Positions 1-8,765 of a DNA stretch of 64,000 bases are shown one piece after another (position 1 is the stretch's first letter; the number at the start of each line of letters is the position of its first letter). A program made the position numbers and the translations under genes. Origin of the DNA: Parvicella sp041583015 (lineage in GTDB: Bacteria > Bacteroidota > Bacteroidia > Flavobacteriales_D > Parvicellaceae); NCBI GenBank assembly GCA_041583015.1, contig JBFHGR010000002.1, positions 1 through 64,000 on the forward strand, in the 5' to 3' direction. The notes below the pieces were generated by a model. The model saw only the letters and a list, made by a program, of their open reading frames with translations, ran no database searches and was not told the origin of the DNA.

Positions 1-48
1 GTTGTGGAATGGGGAGGAAGTTTGCTTAGCAACGATGTAGACCTTTAA
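1..48 (+). CDS. Possible 3' end of an upstream gene (partial)
   Basis: Frame 1 is open from the first base and stops at TAA 46-48, giving the 15 residues VVEWGGSLLSNDVDL. The next gene starts 3 bases later. The composition is plausible for a real C-terminus, but the stretch is too short to assign to a family. Confidence 0.35.
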   Translation, partial: VVEWGGSLLSNDVDL

Positions 49-51
49 AGC

Positions 52-480
52 ATGAAATTGTTATTCACTACCCTTTTTGCCTTAACAATCATTGCTGGTG
101 TTTCGCAAGATGAAATACTTGCTTCAACTAACGATTCCTTATTTACCTCAAATTCAGGTAATGATCCTTATAATAAATTAGTGGCCAAAGCAGATGAAAT
201 GTTTCAGGCCGAATTATTCTTAAAAGCACTGGAATTGTATGAACGTGCTGCTACATTAAACCCTACAGATATTAATCTACCAGAAAAAATTAGTTTAACG
301 CAAAACAAATTAACCTGTGGTAATTGTAATACTTATGAAAAAGTAATTTTTGAAGCCGATAAGCATTATCAAAAGGAAGAATTCAACGAGGCCTTAAAAC
401 TTTATACACGATCTCAAATAATAAATCCATCTGATGCTTACCCACAGAAAATGATTGACAGCATCAATAAAAATAATTAA
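52..480 (+). CDS. Small exported TPR-like protein
   Basis: This is a 142-residue protein with a hydrophobic N-terminus (about residues 1-20) that looks like a signal peptide. Two copies of a helical unit of about 44 residues follow, near residues 40-83 and 94-137. Each has the TPR-like pattern of an Ala-rich helix, EALxLY and a final NPxD. The same style of repeat opens the larger OmpA-family protein at 1593, so a role at the cell surface or as a protein scaffold is possible. No enzyme motif is visible and the exact function is unknown. The ATG lies 3 bases after the stop of the upstream open frame, suggesting an operon. Confidence 0.7.
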   Translation: MKLLFTTLFALTIIAGVSQDEILASTNDSLFTSNSGNDPYNKLVAKADEMFQAELFLKALELYERAATLNPTDINLPEKISLTQNKLTCGNCNTYEKVIFEADKHYQKEEFNEALKLYTRSQIINPSDAYPQKMIDSINKNN

Positions 481-523
481 TTATTTTTTGTGTATTTTAA
501 ACCAATCTACCATTTTTAGAAGA

Positions 524-552
524 AAGGACTTAAATAAAAATTGAGTCTTTTA
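524..552 (+). terminator. Weak hairpin after the TPR gene
   Basis: An AAAGGACTTA arm and a TTGAGTCTTT arm can pair with one bulge around an A-rich loop, about 45 bases after the stop at 480. There is only a short T run, so this is a weak candidate. Confidence 0.35.
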
Positions 553-618
553 TACACTAACTTACTTCCTTTGCTCGTTATCTTTTATTCTTAGTTACTA
601 GGAATAAAAAAAATTAAT

Positions 619-1527
619 ATGAAATCAATCTCCTTTGTTATCTTCCTTTTATTCACACTCTTGGCAACTGTTTCCAATAAAGCGCAAAACACAGCCATTT
701 ATGACATTACTTTCACAAGTATTTGGAACGCTAATGACCACACCTCATTACCCGCTGGTGCACATTGGTCTAAATTAGTTGGTGTTACACATAAATCAAC
801 GAGTACATTTTTACAAGTTGGAGCATTGGCGAGTACCGGGATTAAAAATATTGCTGAATTGGGAGACAATAATGTTTTTAATGATGAAGTTACTATCGCA
901 ATAACAAATAATGAAGCTGATCAATACATAAATGGGCCAAATCTGGGAACTGCGAGTGGCACTATGAATATTTCTGGCCTTGTGGTAAACAGAGATTTCC
1001 CTCTGCTCACTTTAGTTTCTATGATTGCTCCAAGTCCTGATTGGATGATTGCATTGGATAGTTACAGCCTATTGGACGCTTCCGATGATTGGAAAATATC
1101 AGAAACAATAGACATTTTTGCTCTAGACGCAGGAACGGATGATGGCTCCGATTACAATTCTACCAACATTGCTTCAAATCCTTTTGAATCCATATCACAG
1201 ATTAACGGAGCCCCTTTTAATGGCAACAAAATAGGTACACTAACAATTACCTTAATATCAATTTTATCTACAGAAAACTTACCATTATCCAAGGTCAACA
1301 TCTTCCCTAATCCAGTTACAGAAGGCATTTTAAACCTCACTTATTTTGAAAATTATTCCCTAAAGAACATTGATATATATACAATTACAGGCTCATTAGT
1401 AAAAAGCATTGTTCCAAATGAAAACATAAACAAAATAGAAATTCCTTTCCTACCTCCAGGAATCTACCTATTGCAGCTAATCAATAATGAAGATCAGCAT
1501 CTTGTAAAAAAGTTTGTTGTTGAGTAA
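619..1527 (+). CDS. Spondin-domain protein with T9SS type A sorting domain
   Basis: This is a 302-residue exported protein. Residues 1-22 form a signal peptide. Residues about 25-205 resemble the spondin N-terminal domain, a beta-sandwich found in secreted proteins: YDITFTSIWNANDHTSLPAG, later THKSTSTFLQVGALAS, then an Asp-rich stretch near 168-178 ending in a cluster like DAGTDDGSDY. Residues about 225-302 are a type A C-terminal sorting domain (NIFPNPV, GSLVKSI, LPPGIYLLQL, KKFVVE). That domain marks cargo for the type IX secretion system, so the protein should be released or held at the surface. The ligand is unknown. Confidence 0.85.
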   Translation: MKSISFVIFLLFTLLATVSNKAQNTAIYDITFTSIWNANDHTSLPAGAHWSKLVGVTHKSTSTFLQVGALASTGIKNIAELGDNNVFNDEVTIAITNNEADQYINGPNLGTASGTMNISGLVVNRDFPLLTLVSMIAPSPDWMIALDSYSLLDASDDWKISETIDIFALDAGTDDGSDYNSTNIASNPFESISQINGAPFNGNKIGTLTITLISILSTENLPLSKVNIFPNPVTEGILNLTYFENYSLKNIDIYTITGSLVKSIVPNENINKIEIPFLPPGIYLLQLINNEDQHLVKKFVVE

Positions 1528-1592
1528 CCAATAATTAAAATATCGAAAGCTTATCAAACATAGGTCTTAATAAATTTATTACCTTTAAAACC

Positions 1593-3854
1593 ATGTTAAG
1601 ATGCTTGGTTATATTTCTATTTTTAACTGCTACTAGTTTTACTTTTTCTCAATCTCAAAAACAATTGATTCAATACGCTGATGAGAATTTTGAACTAGGA
1701 GATTTCTATGGTGCGTCCATTTACTATGAAAAAGCACTTAAACTAGACAGCGCTAATATTCATTTGTTATATAAGTATGCTACTTCATTAAGAAAATACA
1801 ACAACTATACTCAAGCAGAATATTATTACGCCAAAGTTTTTGACAAAGATCTTGGAGGAAGAATTTATCCAGATGCTGTCTTCTGGCTTGGCATCATGCA
1901 AAAAAACAATGGACTATATAAAGAAGCATTAAAATCCTTTAAGAAAAGTAAATCTGTGCATGGTAGGAAAAAGAAGGAATACACATATCGCAAGTCCAAA
2001 CAAGAAATTTCCAGTTGCAGTTATGCCAAAAGAACTAAGAATGAAGTTATTCCAAATTGCACAGTTAGTAATATCGGAGAGGGAGTAAATACTACCAACT
2101 CTGAATTTAGCGCGTTTGAAATGAATACAAAACTGTATTTCACATCTTTGAGGACAGATAAAATAGGAGAATCATTAGAAATTTATGAACCAAATGATTA
2201 CAAAGTATCCATTTTTCAAGCAGATACTTCAGGTGGTAATTGGAAAACAAAATCTAAAATTGATTCAACTATTAATAGTTCTTTAAATCACAATGCAAAT
2301 GGATGTTTTAACACCAAACAAAACGCCTTTTATTTTACACGTTGTGATAGTTTAAACAATTGCAAACTTTATGTTTCAAAGTTTAACGGTCAGCAATGGA
2401 GCATTCCAACTCCACTTCCTGAAAAAATTAACTCTAAAAAAGCAACAATGGTTACGCAACCTAATGTAGCGATGATAGACAATCAAGAATACTTGTTTTA
2501 TGTATCTAATGACGATGATGGATACGGTAATTTAGACATTTGGTTTGTACCTATTCTTGATGGAGGCACCTTTGGCAAAGTAAAAAACGCAGGCAAAAAT
2601 ATAAATACACCCGATCCTGATATAACTCCTTTTTATCACAATAAAGAAAAAGTCCTTTATTTTAGTTCTTCATGGCACAATGGTTTTGGTGGATTTGATG
2701 TTTTCAAAGCGGGAGGTGATATAGAAAACCTCAATACACCTGAAAATCTTTTAGCACCTATCAATACCCAATGGAATGATTTTTACTACACTTTGGATAG
2801 CACAAGTACTATAGGATATCTTACATCAAACAGATTAGGAGTTCTCTACAAAAAAGGTCCAACTTGCTGTAATGATATTTGGAAGGTTGAATTTGAAAAA
2901 CCTGAAGAAATAGCACAACAAGAGATTAAAACGTTAGATGATATCAATAAGTTCTTACCTGTAACCTTGTATTTTCACAATGATAGACCAGGTCCAAGAA
3001 GCCTAGATACGGTGGTTACTGACAATTACCTCACAACATACAATAAATACAAAGCATTACAACCAACTTACCGTGAAGAGTATAGCAAAGGGTTGGAGGA
3101 TGATAAAAAAGATGATGCTATTTATGATATTGATGATTATTTCAAGAACTACGTAGACAAAGGAGTAAGCGATTTAGAATTATTTACAAAATTGCTCTTA
3201 GTTGAACTTGAAAAAGGTGAGAAAATAGAAATTACTGTAAAAGGCTTTGCTAGTCCGTTGGCTAAAACAGATTATAACGTAAATCTTACTAAAAGAAGAA
3301 TTTCTACTTTGGTAAATTTCTTGAGAGACTATGACCAAGGTCAGTTCAATGACTACATTGACAATAAAGCCGCCAATGGTGGTCAACTCACTTTCTTAAA
3401 AATCCCTTTTGGGGAGTATACAGCTAATACTAATGTAAGCGATGATTATTATGATCAACGAAATTCTATCTATAATAGAAAAGCTGCAGTTGAGAGAAAG
3501 ATTGAAATTCAATCCATTACCTATGCTGAGAAAGATTCTATTTACGCAGGCTTGACTGTTTCTGATGGCACATTTGATTTCGGAAAAGTAAAGCAAGGAG
3601 AAGTTGTAAAACATACCTTTACGATTGAGAACACCGGTAACAAACCTTTAGAGATAAAAGATGTAATTGTTGGTTGTGATTGCAACACAACTCAACTTGC
3701 ACAACAATCCATACTTCCAGGTGAAAAAGGAACAATCGAAGTTACTTTTGATACAAAAGGCATATTGGGAAAACAAGTGAAATCCATTACACTAATTGGC
3801 GATTCTTTTCCTAAAACAAAAAGACTGGTTGTAACGGCAGAAATTTTGGAGTAG
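1593..3854 (+). CDS. PorE-like TPR/beta-propeller/OmpA protein with C-terminal DUF1573
   Basis: This 753-residue protein has four parts: a signal peptide (1-19), TPR-like helices (about 20-130), WD40-like PD40 propeller strands (about 160-440, with repeats such as DGYGNLDIWF and GFGGFDVFKA), and an OmpA-C-like peptidoglycan-binding region (about 465-650, core KIEITVKGFASPLAKTDYNV). TPR-propeller-OmpA proteins of this kind (PorE family) anchor the type IX secretion machinery to peptidoglycan. Unusually, residues about 655-753 form a DUF1573 domain (FDFGKVKQGEV, TIENTGNKPL, GCDCNTT) like the one in the small lipoprotein at 8328. The start is ATG 1593. A box TACCTTTA lies just upstream at 1580-1587. 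Confidence 0.85.
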   Translation: MLRCLVIFLFLTATSFTFSQSQKQLIQYADENFELGDFYGASIYYEKALKLDSANIHLLYKYATSLRKYNNYTQAEYYYAKVFDKDLGGRIYPDAVFWLGIMQKNNGLYKEALKSFKKSKSVHGRKKKEYTYRKSKQEISSCSYAKRTKNEVIPNCTVSNIGEGVNTTNSEFSAFEMNTKLYFTSLRTDKIGESLEIYEPNDYKVSIFQADTSGGNWKTKSKIDSTINSSLNHNANGCFNTKQNAFYFTRCDSLNNCKLYVSKFNGQQWSIPTPLPEKINSKKATMVTQPNVAMIDNQEYLFYVSNDDDGYGNLDIWFVPILDGGTFGKVKNAGKNINTPDPDITPFYHNKEKVLYFSSSWHNGFGGFDVFKAGGDIENLNTPENLLAPINTQWNDFYYTLDSTSTIGYLTSNRLGVLYKKGPTCCNDIWKVEFEKPEEIAQQEIKTLDDINKFLPVTLYFHNDRPGPRSLDTVVTDNYLTTYNKYKALQPTYREEYSKGLEDDKKDDAIYDIDDYFKNYVDKGVSDLELFTKLLLVELEKGEKIEITVKGFASPLAKTDYNVNLTKRRISTLVNFLRDYDQGQFNDYIDNKAANGGQLTFLKIPFGEYTANTNVSDDYYDQRNSIYNRKAAVERKIEIQSITYAEKDSIYAGLTVSDGTFDFGKVKQGEVVKHTFTIENTGNKPLEIKDVIVGCDCNTTQLAQQSILPGEKGTIEVTFDTKGILGKQVKSITLIGDSFPKTKRLVVTAEILE

Positions 3855-3902
3855 TTGAAAAATTATCATGCTACTTACACTTTTAAAAAGTTCCGGTTGC
3901 AA

Positions 3903-3934
3903 AAAAGCCAATTGATTACTCAACTGGCTTTTAT
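3903..3934. terminator. Bidirectional terminator between convergent genes
   Basis: The AAAAGCCAATTGA and TCAACTGGCTTTT arms form a hairpin with one mismatch and a 4-base loop. It is flanked by A and T runs and can serve both the OmpA-family gene and the convergent DUF5723 gene. Confidence 0.7.
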
Positions 3935-3982
3935 ATTTACTGACAATAAAAATAAATAATCTATTCTCAAATATTAATCGCA

Positions 3983-5494
3983 TTAAAATCTAAATCTCAA
4001 GAAACCTGTGCTCAGAGATAGTGTAGGTCCGTTTTGCGTAAAGAAAGTTACAGCATCTCTAGAAGCAACACCTCCTTCCCAAGTTCCTTTTCCAGCAATA
4101 AAGGTTAATCCAACCGGCACAGAAACTTGATACTTACCAACAGCCACAGAATAATCTACGTTTCCTCCTGTCACCATACCTGCTGACAACCTTAGCCATG
4201 GAATAGGTTTTATATCACCTCCAATTCCAAAAACAGCATGTTCTAAACTTGTTGGCGCTTCAGACTCCATAGGAATCATTACATCAATACCTATTTGAGC
4301 AATATCTCCTAATTGAAAACTTGCACCAGATCTAAATAAAGTAGGTAATTTCTGAACCAATTCTTTTTTACCATCCCATTTGAATAATCCATCTTCACCT
4401 GACAGTTTTGAAACTGTGCCTAAAACATTATAATTATTAAGCCCTCCAGATTCCGTATTGTAAACTAATGTATCCTGCATTGAGTATATATTTCCTGTCC
4501 ATTTCATTGATCCAATATTCGTTACTGCAAATCCAATTTTCAATCTTTTCTTAATCAAGAAATTCAATCCAAGATCAGCGCCAAAACCTTGCCCTACTGG
4601 ATTAGGTAAAGAACCGTTTTGAGTAACAGTACTAGGATTCATAGCAGCAGCATTACCAAAATCTATTTCAAATGCAGGTGTAACAGCAGCAAAAGCTGAT
4701 AATTGATTATTCTCTGCTCTAACATCCATCATCGCAAATCCTTGAATATACTTTAATCCAATCCCTCCAAAAACTTCGAAAACTTCATCTTTGCCAATAA
4801 TCTTCCTTCCATAAGACAAATTATACTCTCTTGTCCAAGAGGCAGAAATTCTACTTCCATTCAAAATCTCTCCTATTCTCTGAGGAACATTTGCAAAACC
4901 ACTTATTACATTTTCAATACTGTCTTGGTCTTGCATTTCATAATTTTCAATATTAACCGTATCTACTCCATTAAAATAGGACAGTGTATCAAAATAATCT
5001 GAATATTTTCCCATGAAAATCATATCAGAAGCTGTCTCTCCTAATCTTGCATAAATATTAACATTGTCATTTATTCTAAATGCTATTCCTCCCAGTTTCT
5101 CAGTAGCAAATGCAAAACCAAAAGACCCTATATCACCATTTACAGCAATGCCACTGTTGGCAAAATCTCTACCTGCCTGCTTCTTCTCTTCCAAAGTCCA
5201 ATCTGCAACTGATTTGTTTTGAATAGCATTTCTGAATTCATTTCTCAAATCATCTTTAGACAACGCTTCTGAATGCAATGAGAACGACATTTCAGAAAAT
5301 CCCATTGTTATTTTTTTGTCTTCAAACTCTGCTTCCCAACCTAAATTGGCTGGATTAATTCCACATGCTTGGTAATCTGTAGCAAATGATGTTGCTCCTC
5401 CCCTTCCTGTAGATGTAAAGGAACTAATTTCATATTGTGCATTTGCTGAAGAAGCAAGCGCAGCAACACTTAAAATACTTAAAATTCTTTTCAT
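3983..5494 (-). CDS. DUF5723-family outer-membrane beta-barrel protein
   Basis: This 503-residue protein has a signal peptide (1-19, ending SANAQ). Next comes the segment SFATDYQACGINPANLGWE, which is typical of the Bacteroidota DUF5723 family of predicted outer-membrane barrels. The rest has alternating beta strands (for example LGLNFLIKKRLKIGFAVTN) and ends in FLRFRF, a terminal aromatic as in barrel proteins. Its job is not known. It sits downstream of and on the same strand as porP/sprF, but has its own TAnnTTTG box, so it is probably a separate transcript. Confidence 0.75.
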   Translation of the reverse strand: MKRILSILSVAALASSANAQYEISSFTSTGRGGATSFATDYQACGINPANLGWEAEFEDKKITMGFSEMSFSLHSEALSKDDLRNEFRNAIQNKSVADWTLEEKKQAGRDFANSGIAVNGDIGSFGFAFATEKLGGIAFRINDNVNIYARLGETASDMIFMGKYSDYFDTLSYFNGVDTVNIENYEMQDQDSIENVISGFANVPQRIGEILNGSRISASWTREYNLSYGRKIIGKDEVFEVFGGIGLKYIQGFAMMDVRAENNQLSAFAAVTPAFEIDFGNAAAMNPSTVTQNGSLPNPVGQGFGADLGLNFLIKKRLKIGFAVTNIGSMKWTGNIYSMQDTLVYNTESGGLNNYNVLGTVSKLSGEDGLFKWDGKKELVQKLPTLFRSGASFQLGDIAQIGIDVMIPMESEAPTSLEHAVFGIGGDIKPIPWLRLSAGMVTGGNVDYSVAVGKYQVSVPVGLTFIAGKGTWEGGVASRDAVTFFTQNGPTLSLSTGFLRFRF

Positions 5495-5514
5495 AGTTTC
5501 TTAATTGGTTACGA

Positions 5515-5522
5515 CAAATCTA
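5515..5522 (-). promoter_or_regulatory. TAnnTTTG promoter of the DUF5723 gene
   Basis: The minus strand reads TAGATTTG, an exact match to the Bacteroidota -7 consensus. It lies 20 bases before the ATG whose first base is 5494. Confidence 0.65.
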
Positions 5523-5548
5523 GTGTAATTAATTCTTATTCTAAAAAT

Positions 5549-6556
5549 TTATAAATAATCTGGACAAATTCTATGCATTACTCTTTTAGGCTTGTTAAGT
5601 TTAATAATATATTGAACAGCAATTTCAAAACTTCCCCTTCCATTAGAAGCAGGTCTTAACGTAGAAAGGTTAATATCATAATTTAATCCTACTTTCCACG
5701 CATCATAATTAACTCCTAACGTTATAAATGTAGCATCCTTATTTCTATAAAATACCCCTAGCCATGCTGCTCTATACATTCCCATAAAATCTGTTATTAC
5801 ATACCTAGCATTGGCACCAAAATTAAATTCCTTGTACTTTCCCTGACTACTGAAAATCATAGAAGGCAACACGTCCCATTTGTCTGCAACTTTCCATTCA
5901 GCATTAGCATGAATAGCCAACCTAATATCTTGCTTAATGTTATCGTCATTGAAAAAACTTTGCTTGGGCTTTAGCAAATTGAAAAAACCAATTCCCCCCG
6001 TCACAACTTTACGCTGATCAATTTTTTTAAAATAGCCAACACCTACATTGGTATTCAAATAGGTTCTTCCTGCTCTTGCAAAACTTTCTTGACTAGCCAA
6101 TGTACCATCATATTGAAAACCATTATATTGAGCATCAAATTGCAATGGATCATAGGTCAGTGACCTATTAGATACTCCTAGTTGCACACCAAATGAAAGA
6201 TTGTTTAAGCTATCACCTTGTAAATTGAGTTGATAAGCCCCAGATACATTGAATTGAAAAGTATTGAATTGACTATCGCCTGCCCTATCTTGATTTATTT
6301 GTACTCCCCCAGAGTAATTTTTCTTACCAAAAATATTCCTAGCATCAGCACTCAAAGCATACGTAGTAAATGGAACTGTTACAGAAGACCATTGATTTCT
6401 ATGATTACCATCAAATCTATAATCACCTTCAAATTGCCCCGTCATTGCTGGGTTTAAATTAAGCGGTGACATATCCCAAAGAGAAAAGTGAATATCCTGC
6501 GAATGAACTGAAAGTCCTATCCAAAGAAAAAGCAATATCGTTGTAATTCTGGTCAC
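5549..6556 (-). CDS. PorP/SprF family type IX secretion membrane protein
   Basis: This 335-residue protein has a signal peptide (about 1-19). It then has the family opening DIHFSLWDMSPLNLNPAMTG and a beta-barrel pattern to the end (GGVQINQDRAG, VGVGYFKK, GGIGFFNLLKPKQSFF, GSFEIAVQYIIKL). PorP/SprF proteins sit in the outer membrane and attach T9SS substrates, or the gliding adhesin SprB, to the surface. The start is GTG (6554-6556), because no ATG lies between the promoter and the signal peptide. The promoter box ends only 4 bases before it, so the transcript may be leaderless. Confidence 0.9.
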   Translation of the reverse strand: MTRITTILLFLWIGLSVHSQDIHFSLWDMSPLNLNPAMTGQFEGDYRFDGNHRNQWSSVTVPFTTYALSADARNIFGKKNYSGGVQINQDRAGDSQFNTFQFNVSGAYQLNLQGDSLNNLSFGVQLGVSNRSLTYDPLQFDAQYNGFQYDGTLASQESFARAGRTYLNTNVGVGYFKKIDQRKVVTGGIGFFNLLKPKQSFFNDDNIKQDIRLAIHANAEWKVADKWDVLPSMIFSSQGKYKEFNFGANARYVITDFMGMYRAAWLGVFYRNKDATFITLGVNYDAWKVGLNYDINLSTLRPASNGRGSFEIAVQYIIKLNKPKRVMHRICPDYL

Positions 6557-6560
6557 ATAT

Positions 6561-6568
6561 CAAATGTA
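6561..6568 (-). promoter_or_regulatory. TAnnTTTG promoter of porP/sprF
   Basis: The minus strand reads TACATTTG, an exact consensus match. It ends 4 bases before the GTG start, leaving almost no room for an untranslated leader. Confidence 0.65.
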
Positions 6569-6668
6569 CAAAAATCAATTCAGAATTAAAGTAACTTTAC
6601 ACTTATCATATGTCAAGAAATTGTTTAGTTGAAAAATATTTCGCTTAACAAAAGTTCCAAATCACTTA

Positions 6669-7271
6669 TCAAACACTAACGATTCCTGTAAACTTCATTC
6701 TAAAATGATGCGAAAAAGCCTCCAATACTTCAATATTGTTTTCTTTTAATAACACACTATTCCCCAACATTTCAAAAAACTGTTGATCATCCATGGCTAG
6801 AAGAATTGGATTTAAATCTTCTTTAAAAACACCAATATCTTTTCCTACTTCGTAGTAACTTTTAAGGTTGAGAAATACTTTTTTTTCAAATTTCTGCACT
6901 TTTTTGAAGATATGAGGGTAGTTATTTTGAATTTGAAGTAATAATTTTCCGGATACATCAAAAGTTTGTACACAAAAAAACAACATAGATTTTCTATACC
7001 TCTCAACATACGGAAGTGTGATATTTTCGAGAACAGATTGATATTCTTTAATGATATCCAATTTATAATCTACAGCAGCTTCTATGATCTCTTCTTTGGT
7101 GGTAAAGTGGTTGTAAATGGTAGTTTTACTCATTTTTAAGTCCGCTGCCATCTTAGACATTGAAAAGTTTTCAATACCATTATTTTGGAAATAAACCATG
7201 AACCTAACCGTATGTTTTCTACGAATTTCCGGGTCCTTATATCTATATTTTTTGATAGGCTTTCTACCCAT
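6669..7271 (-). CDS. TetR/AcrR family transcriptional regulator
   Basis: This 200-residue regulator has a Lys/Arg-rich N-terminus followed by a TetR-type helix-turn-helix at about residues 37-60 (FSMSKMAADLKMSKTTIYNH, then FTTKEEIIEAA). The C-terminal 130 residues are helical and variable, as expected of a ligand-binding domain, and the ligand is unknown. It is divergent from accA with about 60 bases to that gene's promoter. Control of accA, and so of fatty-acid synthesis, is therefore possible but is inference from position only. Confidence 0.85.
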   Translation of the reverse strand: MGRKPIKKYRYKDPEIRRKHTVRFMVYFQNNGIENFSMSKMAADLKMSKTTIYNHFTTKEEIIEAAVDYKLDIIKEYQSVLENITLPYVERYRKSMLFFCVQTFDVSGKLLLQIQNNYPHIFKKVQKFEKKVFLNLKSYYEVGKDIGVFKEDLNPILLAMDDQQFFEMLGNSVLLKENNIEVLEAFSHHFRMKFTGIVSV

Positions 7272-7331
7272 TATTAACTTTTAATAGCGTATTCTTTTTT
7301 AACAATAGTTCTTCATCAAGGGTAAAAATAC

Positions 7332-7339
7332 TAATTTTG
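7332..7339 (+). promoter_or_regulatory. TAnnTTTG promoter of accA
   Basis: The sequence TAATTTTG matches the consensus and lies 21 bases before ATG 7361. It overlaps the TTG at 7337, which argues against that upstream codon as the start. Confidence 0.65.
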
Positions 7340-7360
7340 CTCTTTCTAAATAGAAAAACT

Positions 7361-8320
7361 ATGGTTACTACATACTTAGAATTTGAAAAACCAATTGAAG
7401 AAATTGTTGAACAAATTGTAAAAACTAAAGAAATTGCAGAAAAAGGCGATGTGGATATGACACAAGCTATTGAAGATTTGCAGGCAAAATTAGAAGCAAC
7501 ACAGAAAGAGGTATACGAGAACCTAACTCCATGGGATAGAGTTCAAGTGAGTCGACATCCAGATAGGCCTTATACTTTAGATTATATCAATGCTATTACC
7601 AAAGGAGATTTTGTAGAATTGCATGGAGACAGAAATGTAAAGGATGACAAAGCTATGGTTGGTGGAATGGGTTCTATTGACGGACAGACTGTAATGTTTA
7701 TTGGTCAGCAGAAAGGTAGAAACACAAAACAAAGAACTTACAGAAACTTTGGAATGGCCAATCCAGAGGGATACAGAAAGGCATTGAGACTAATGAAATT
7801 GGCTGAAAAATTCAATAAACCTATCGTTTGTTTGATTGACACTCCAGGTGCTTTTCCAGGATTGGAAGCAGAGGAAAGAGGTCAAGGCGAAGCCATTGCT
7901 AGAAATCTTTTTGAAATGGTAGGATTGAAAGTTCCAGTCATTTGTATTATTATTGGAGAAGGTGCTTCAGGTGGAGCGTTGGGAATTGGTGTAGGAGATA
8001 AAGTTTTGATGTTGGAAAACACATGGTATTCTGTAATTTCACCAGAATCTTGCTCTTCAATTCTTTGGAGAAATTGGGATAATAAAGAAAAAGCAGCTAG
8101 CGCGTTAAAATTAACAGCCAAAGACATGCTTAAAAATAAATTGATTGATGGAATCATCAAAGAACCACTTGGTGGTGCTCACGCTGATCCAGAAGCAATG
8201 TTCAAAAAATTAAAAACAGAAATTAAGAGAAATATCACCAAATTATCTGAAATTGATCCTCAAGAAAGAATCAATAATAGAATTGAAAAATTTGGAGCTA
8301 TGGGAGTTTATAGTAATTAA
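7361..8320 (+). CDS. accA: Acetyl-CoA carboxylase carboxyltransferase subunit alpha
   Basis: This 319-residue protein has the usual AccA length. With AccD it moves the carboxyl group from carboxybiotin to acetyl-CoA, making malonyl-CoA, the first step of fatty-acid synthesis in the cytoplasm. Family segments are clear: HPDRPYTLDYI, FVELHGDR, GGMGSIDG, RNFGMANPEGYRKALRLM, PIVCLIDTPGAFPG, GEGASGGALGIG, and TWYSVISPESCSSILWR. I chose ATG 7361 over the in-frame TTG at 7337 because the promoter box covers that TTG. A DUF1573 lipoprotein follows 7 bases later. The accD gene is not in the window. Confidence 0.95.
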   Translation: MVTTYLEFEKPIEEIVEQIVKTKEIAEKGDVDMTQAIEDLQAKLEATQKEVYENLTPWDRVQVSRHPDRPYTLDYINAITKGDFVELHGDRNVKDDKAMVGGMGSIDGQTVMFIGQQKGRNTKQRTYRNFGMANPEGYRKALRLMKLAEKFNKPIVCLIDTPGAFPGLEAEERGQGEAIARNLFEMVGLKVPVICIIIGEGASGGALGIGVGDKVLMLENTWYSVISPESCSSILWRNWDNKEKAASALKLTAKDMLKNKLIDGIIKEPLGGAHADPEAMFKKLKTEIKRNITKLSEIDPQERINNRIEKFGAMGVYSN

Positions 8321-8327
8321 TAACATT

Positions 8328-8765
8328 ATGAGAAAATCTATTTTAACAATACTTGCCATCAGTAGTTTAGCATTTAGTTCATGTACTATCTCTGATAAAA
8401 ATGATACAAGTGCCAACATTGATGCCTCAATGGTGGATCCTGAGAATCCTCCTATTATGACATTTGATGATGATGTTTTTAACTTTGGTGAAATTGCTGT
8501 TGGAACAACAGTCTCTCATAGTTACAAGTTTACCAACACTGGAACAACTCCTCTTGTTATTCACGATGTGAAACCTTCATGTGGTTGTACAGCACTTAAA
8601 AACTGGCCTAAAGGAGCTATTGCTCCTGGTGAATCAGGTGAAATTCCAATTGAGTTTACACCAACTTCAGGTGGAGAGAAAGTAACTAGAACAATTTCTG
8701 TGGTGAGTACTGCAACTCCAAGCGTTTATAAACTTACAATTACTGGAAAAGTAGTTGGTGGGTAG
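8328..8765 (+). CDS. DUF1573 lipoprotein
   Basis: This is a 145-residue predicted lipoprotein: signal sequence 1-18 with lipobox FSSC, Cys19 being lipidated. Residues about 45-140 form one DUF1573 domain, an Ig-like fold common in Bacteroidota (FNFGEIAVGTTVSHSYKFTN, KPSCGCTAL, FTPTSGGEKVTRTI). Its role is not known. It probably sits in the envelope and is cotranscribed with accA, 7 bases upstream. An open frame extends back to 8253 inside accA, but the signal peptide fixes the start at 8328. Its stop codon directly abuts the stop of the convergent gene at 8766. Confidence 0.85.
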   Translation: MRKSILTILAISSLAFSSCTISDKNDTSANIDASMVDPENPPIMTFDDDVFNFGEIAVGTTVSHSYKFTNTGTTPLVIHDVKPSCGCTALKNWPKGAIAPGESGEIPIEFTPTSGGEKVTRTISVVSTATPSVYKLTITGKVVGG

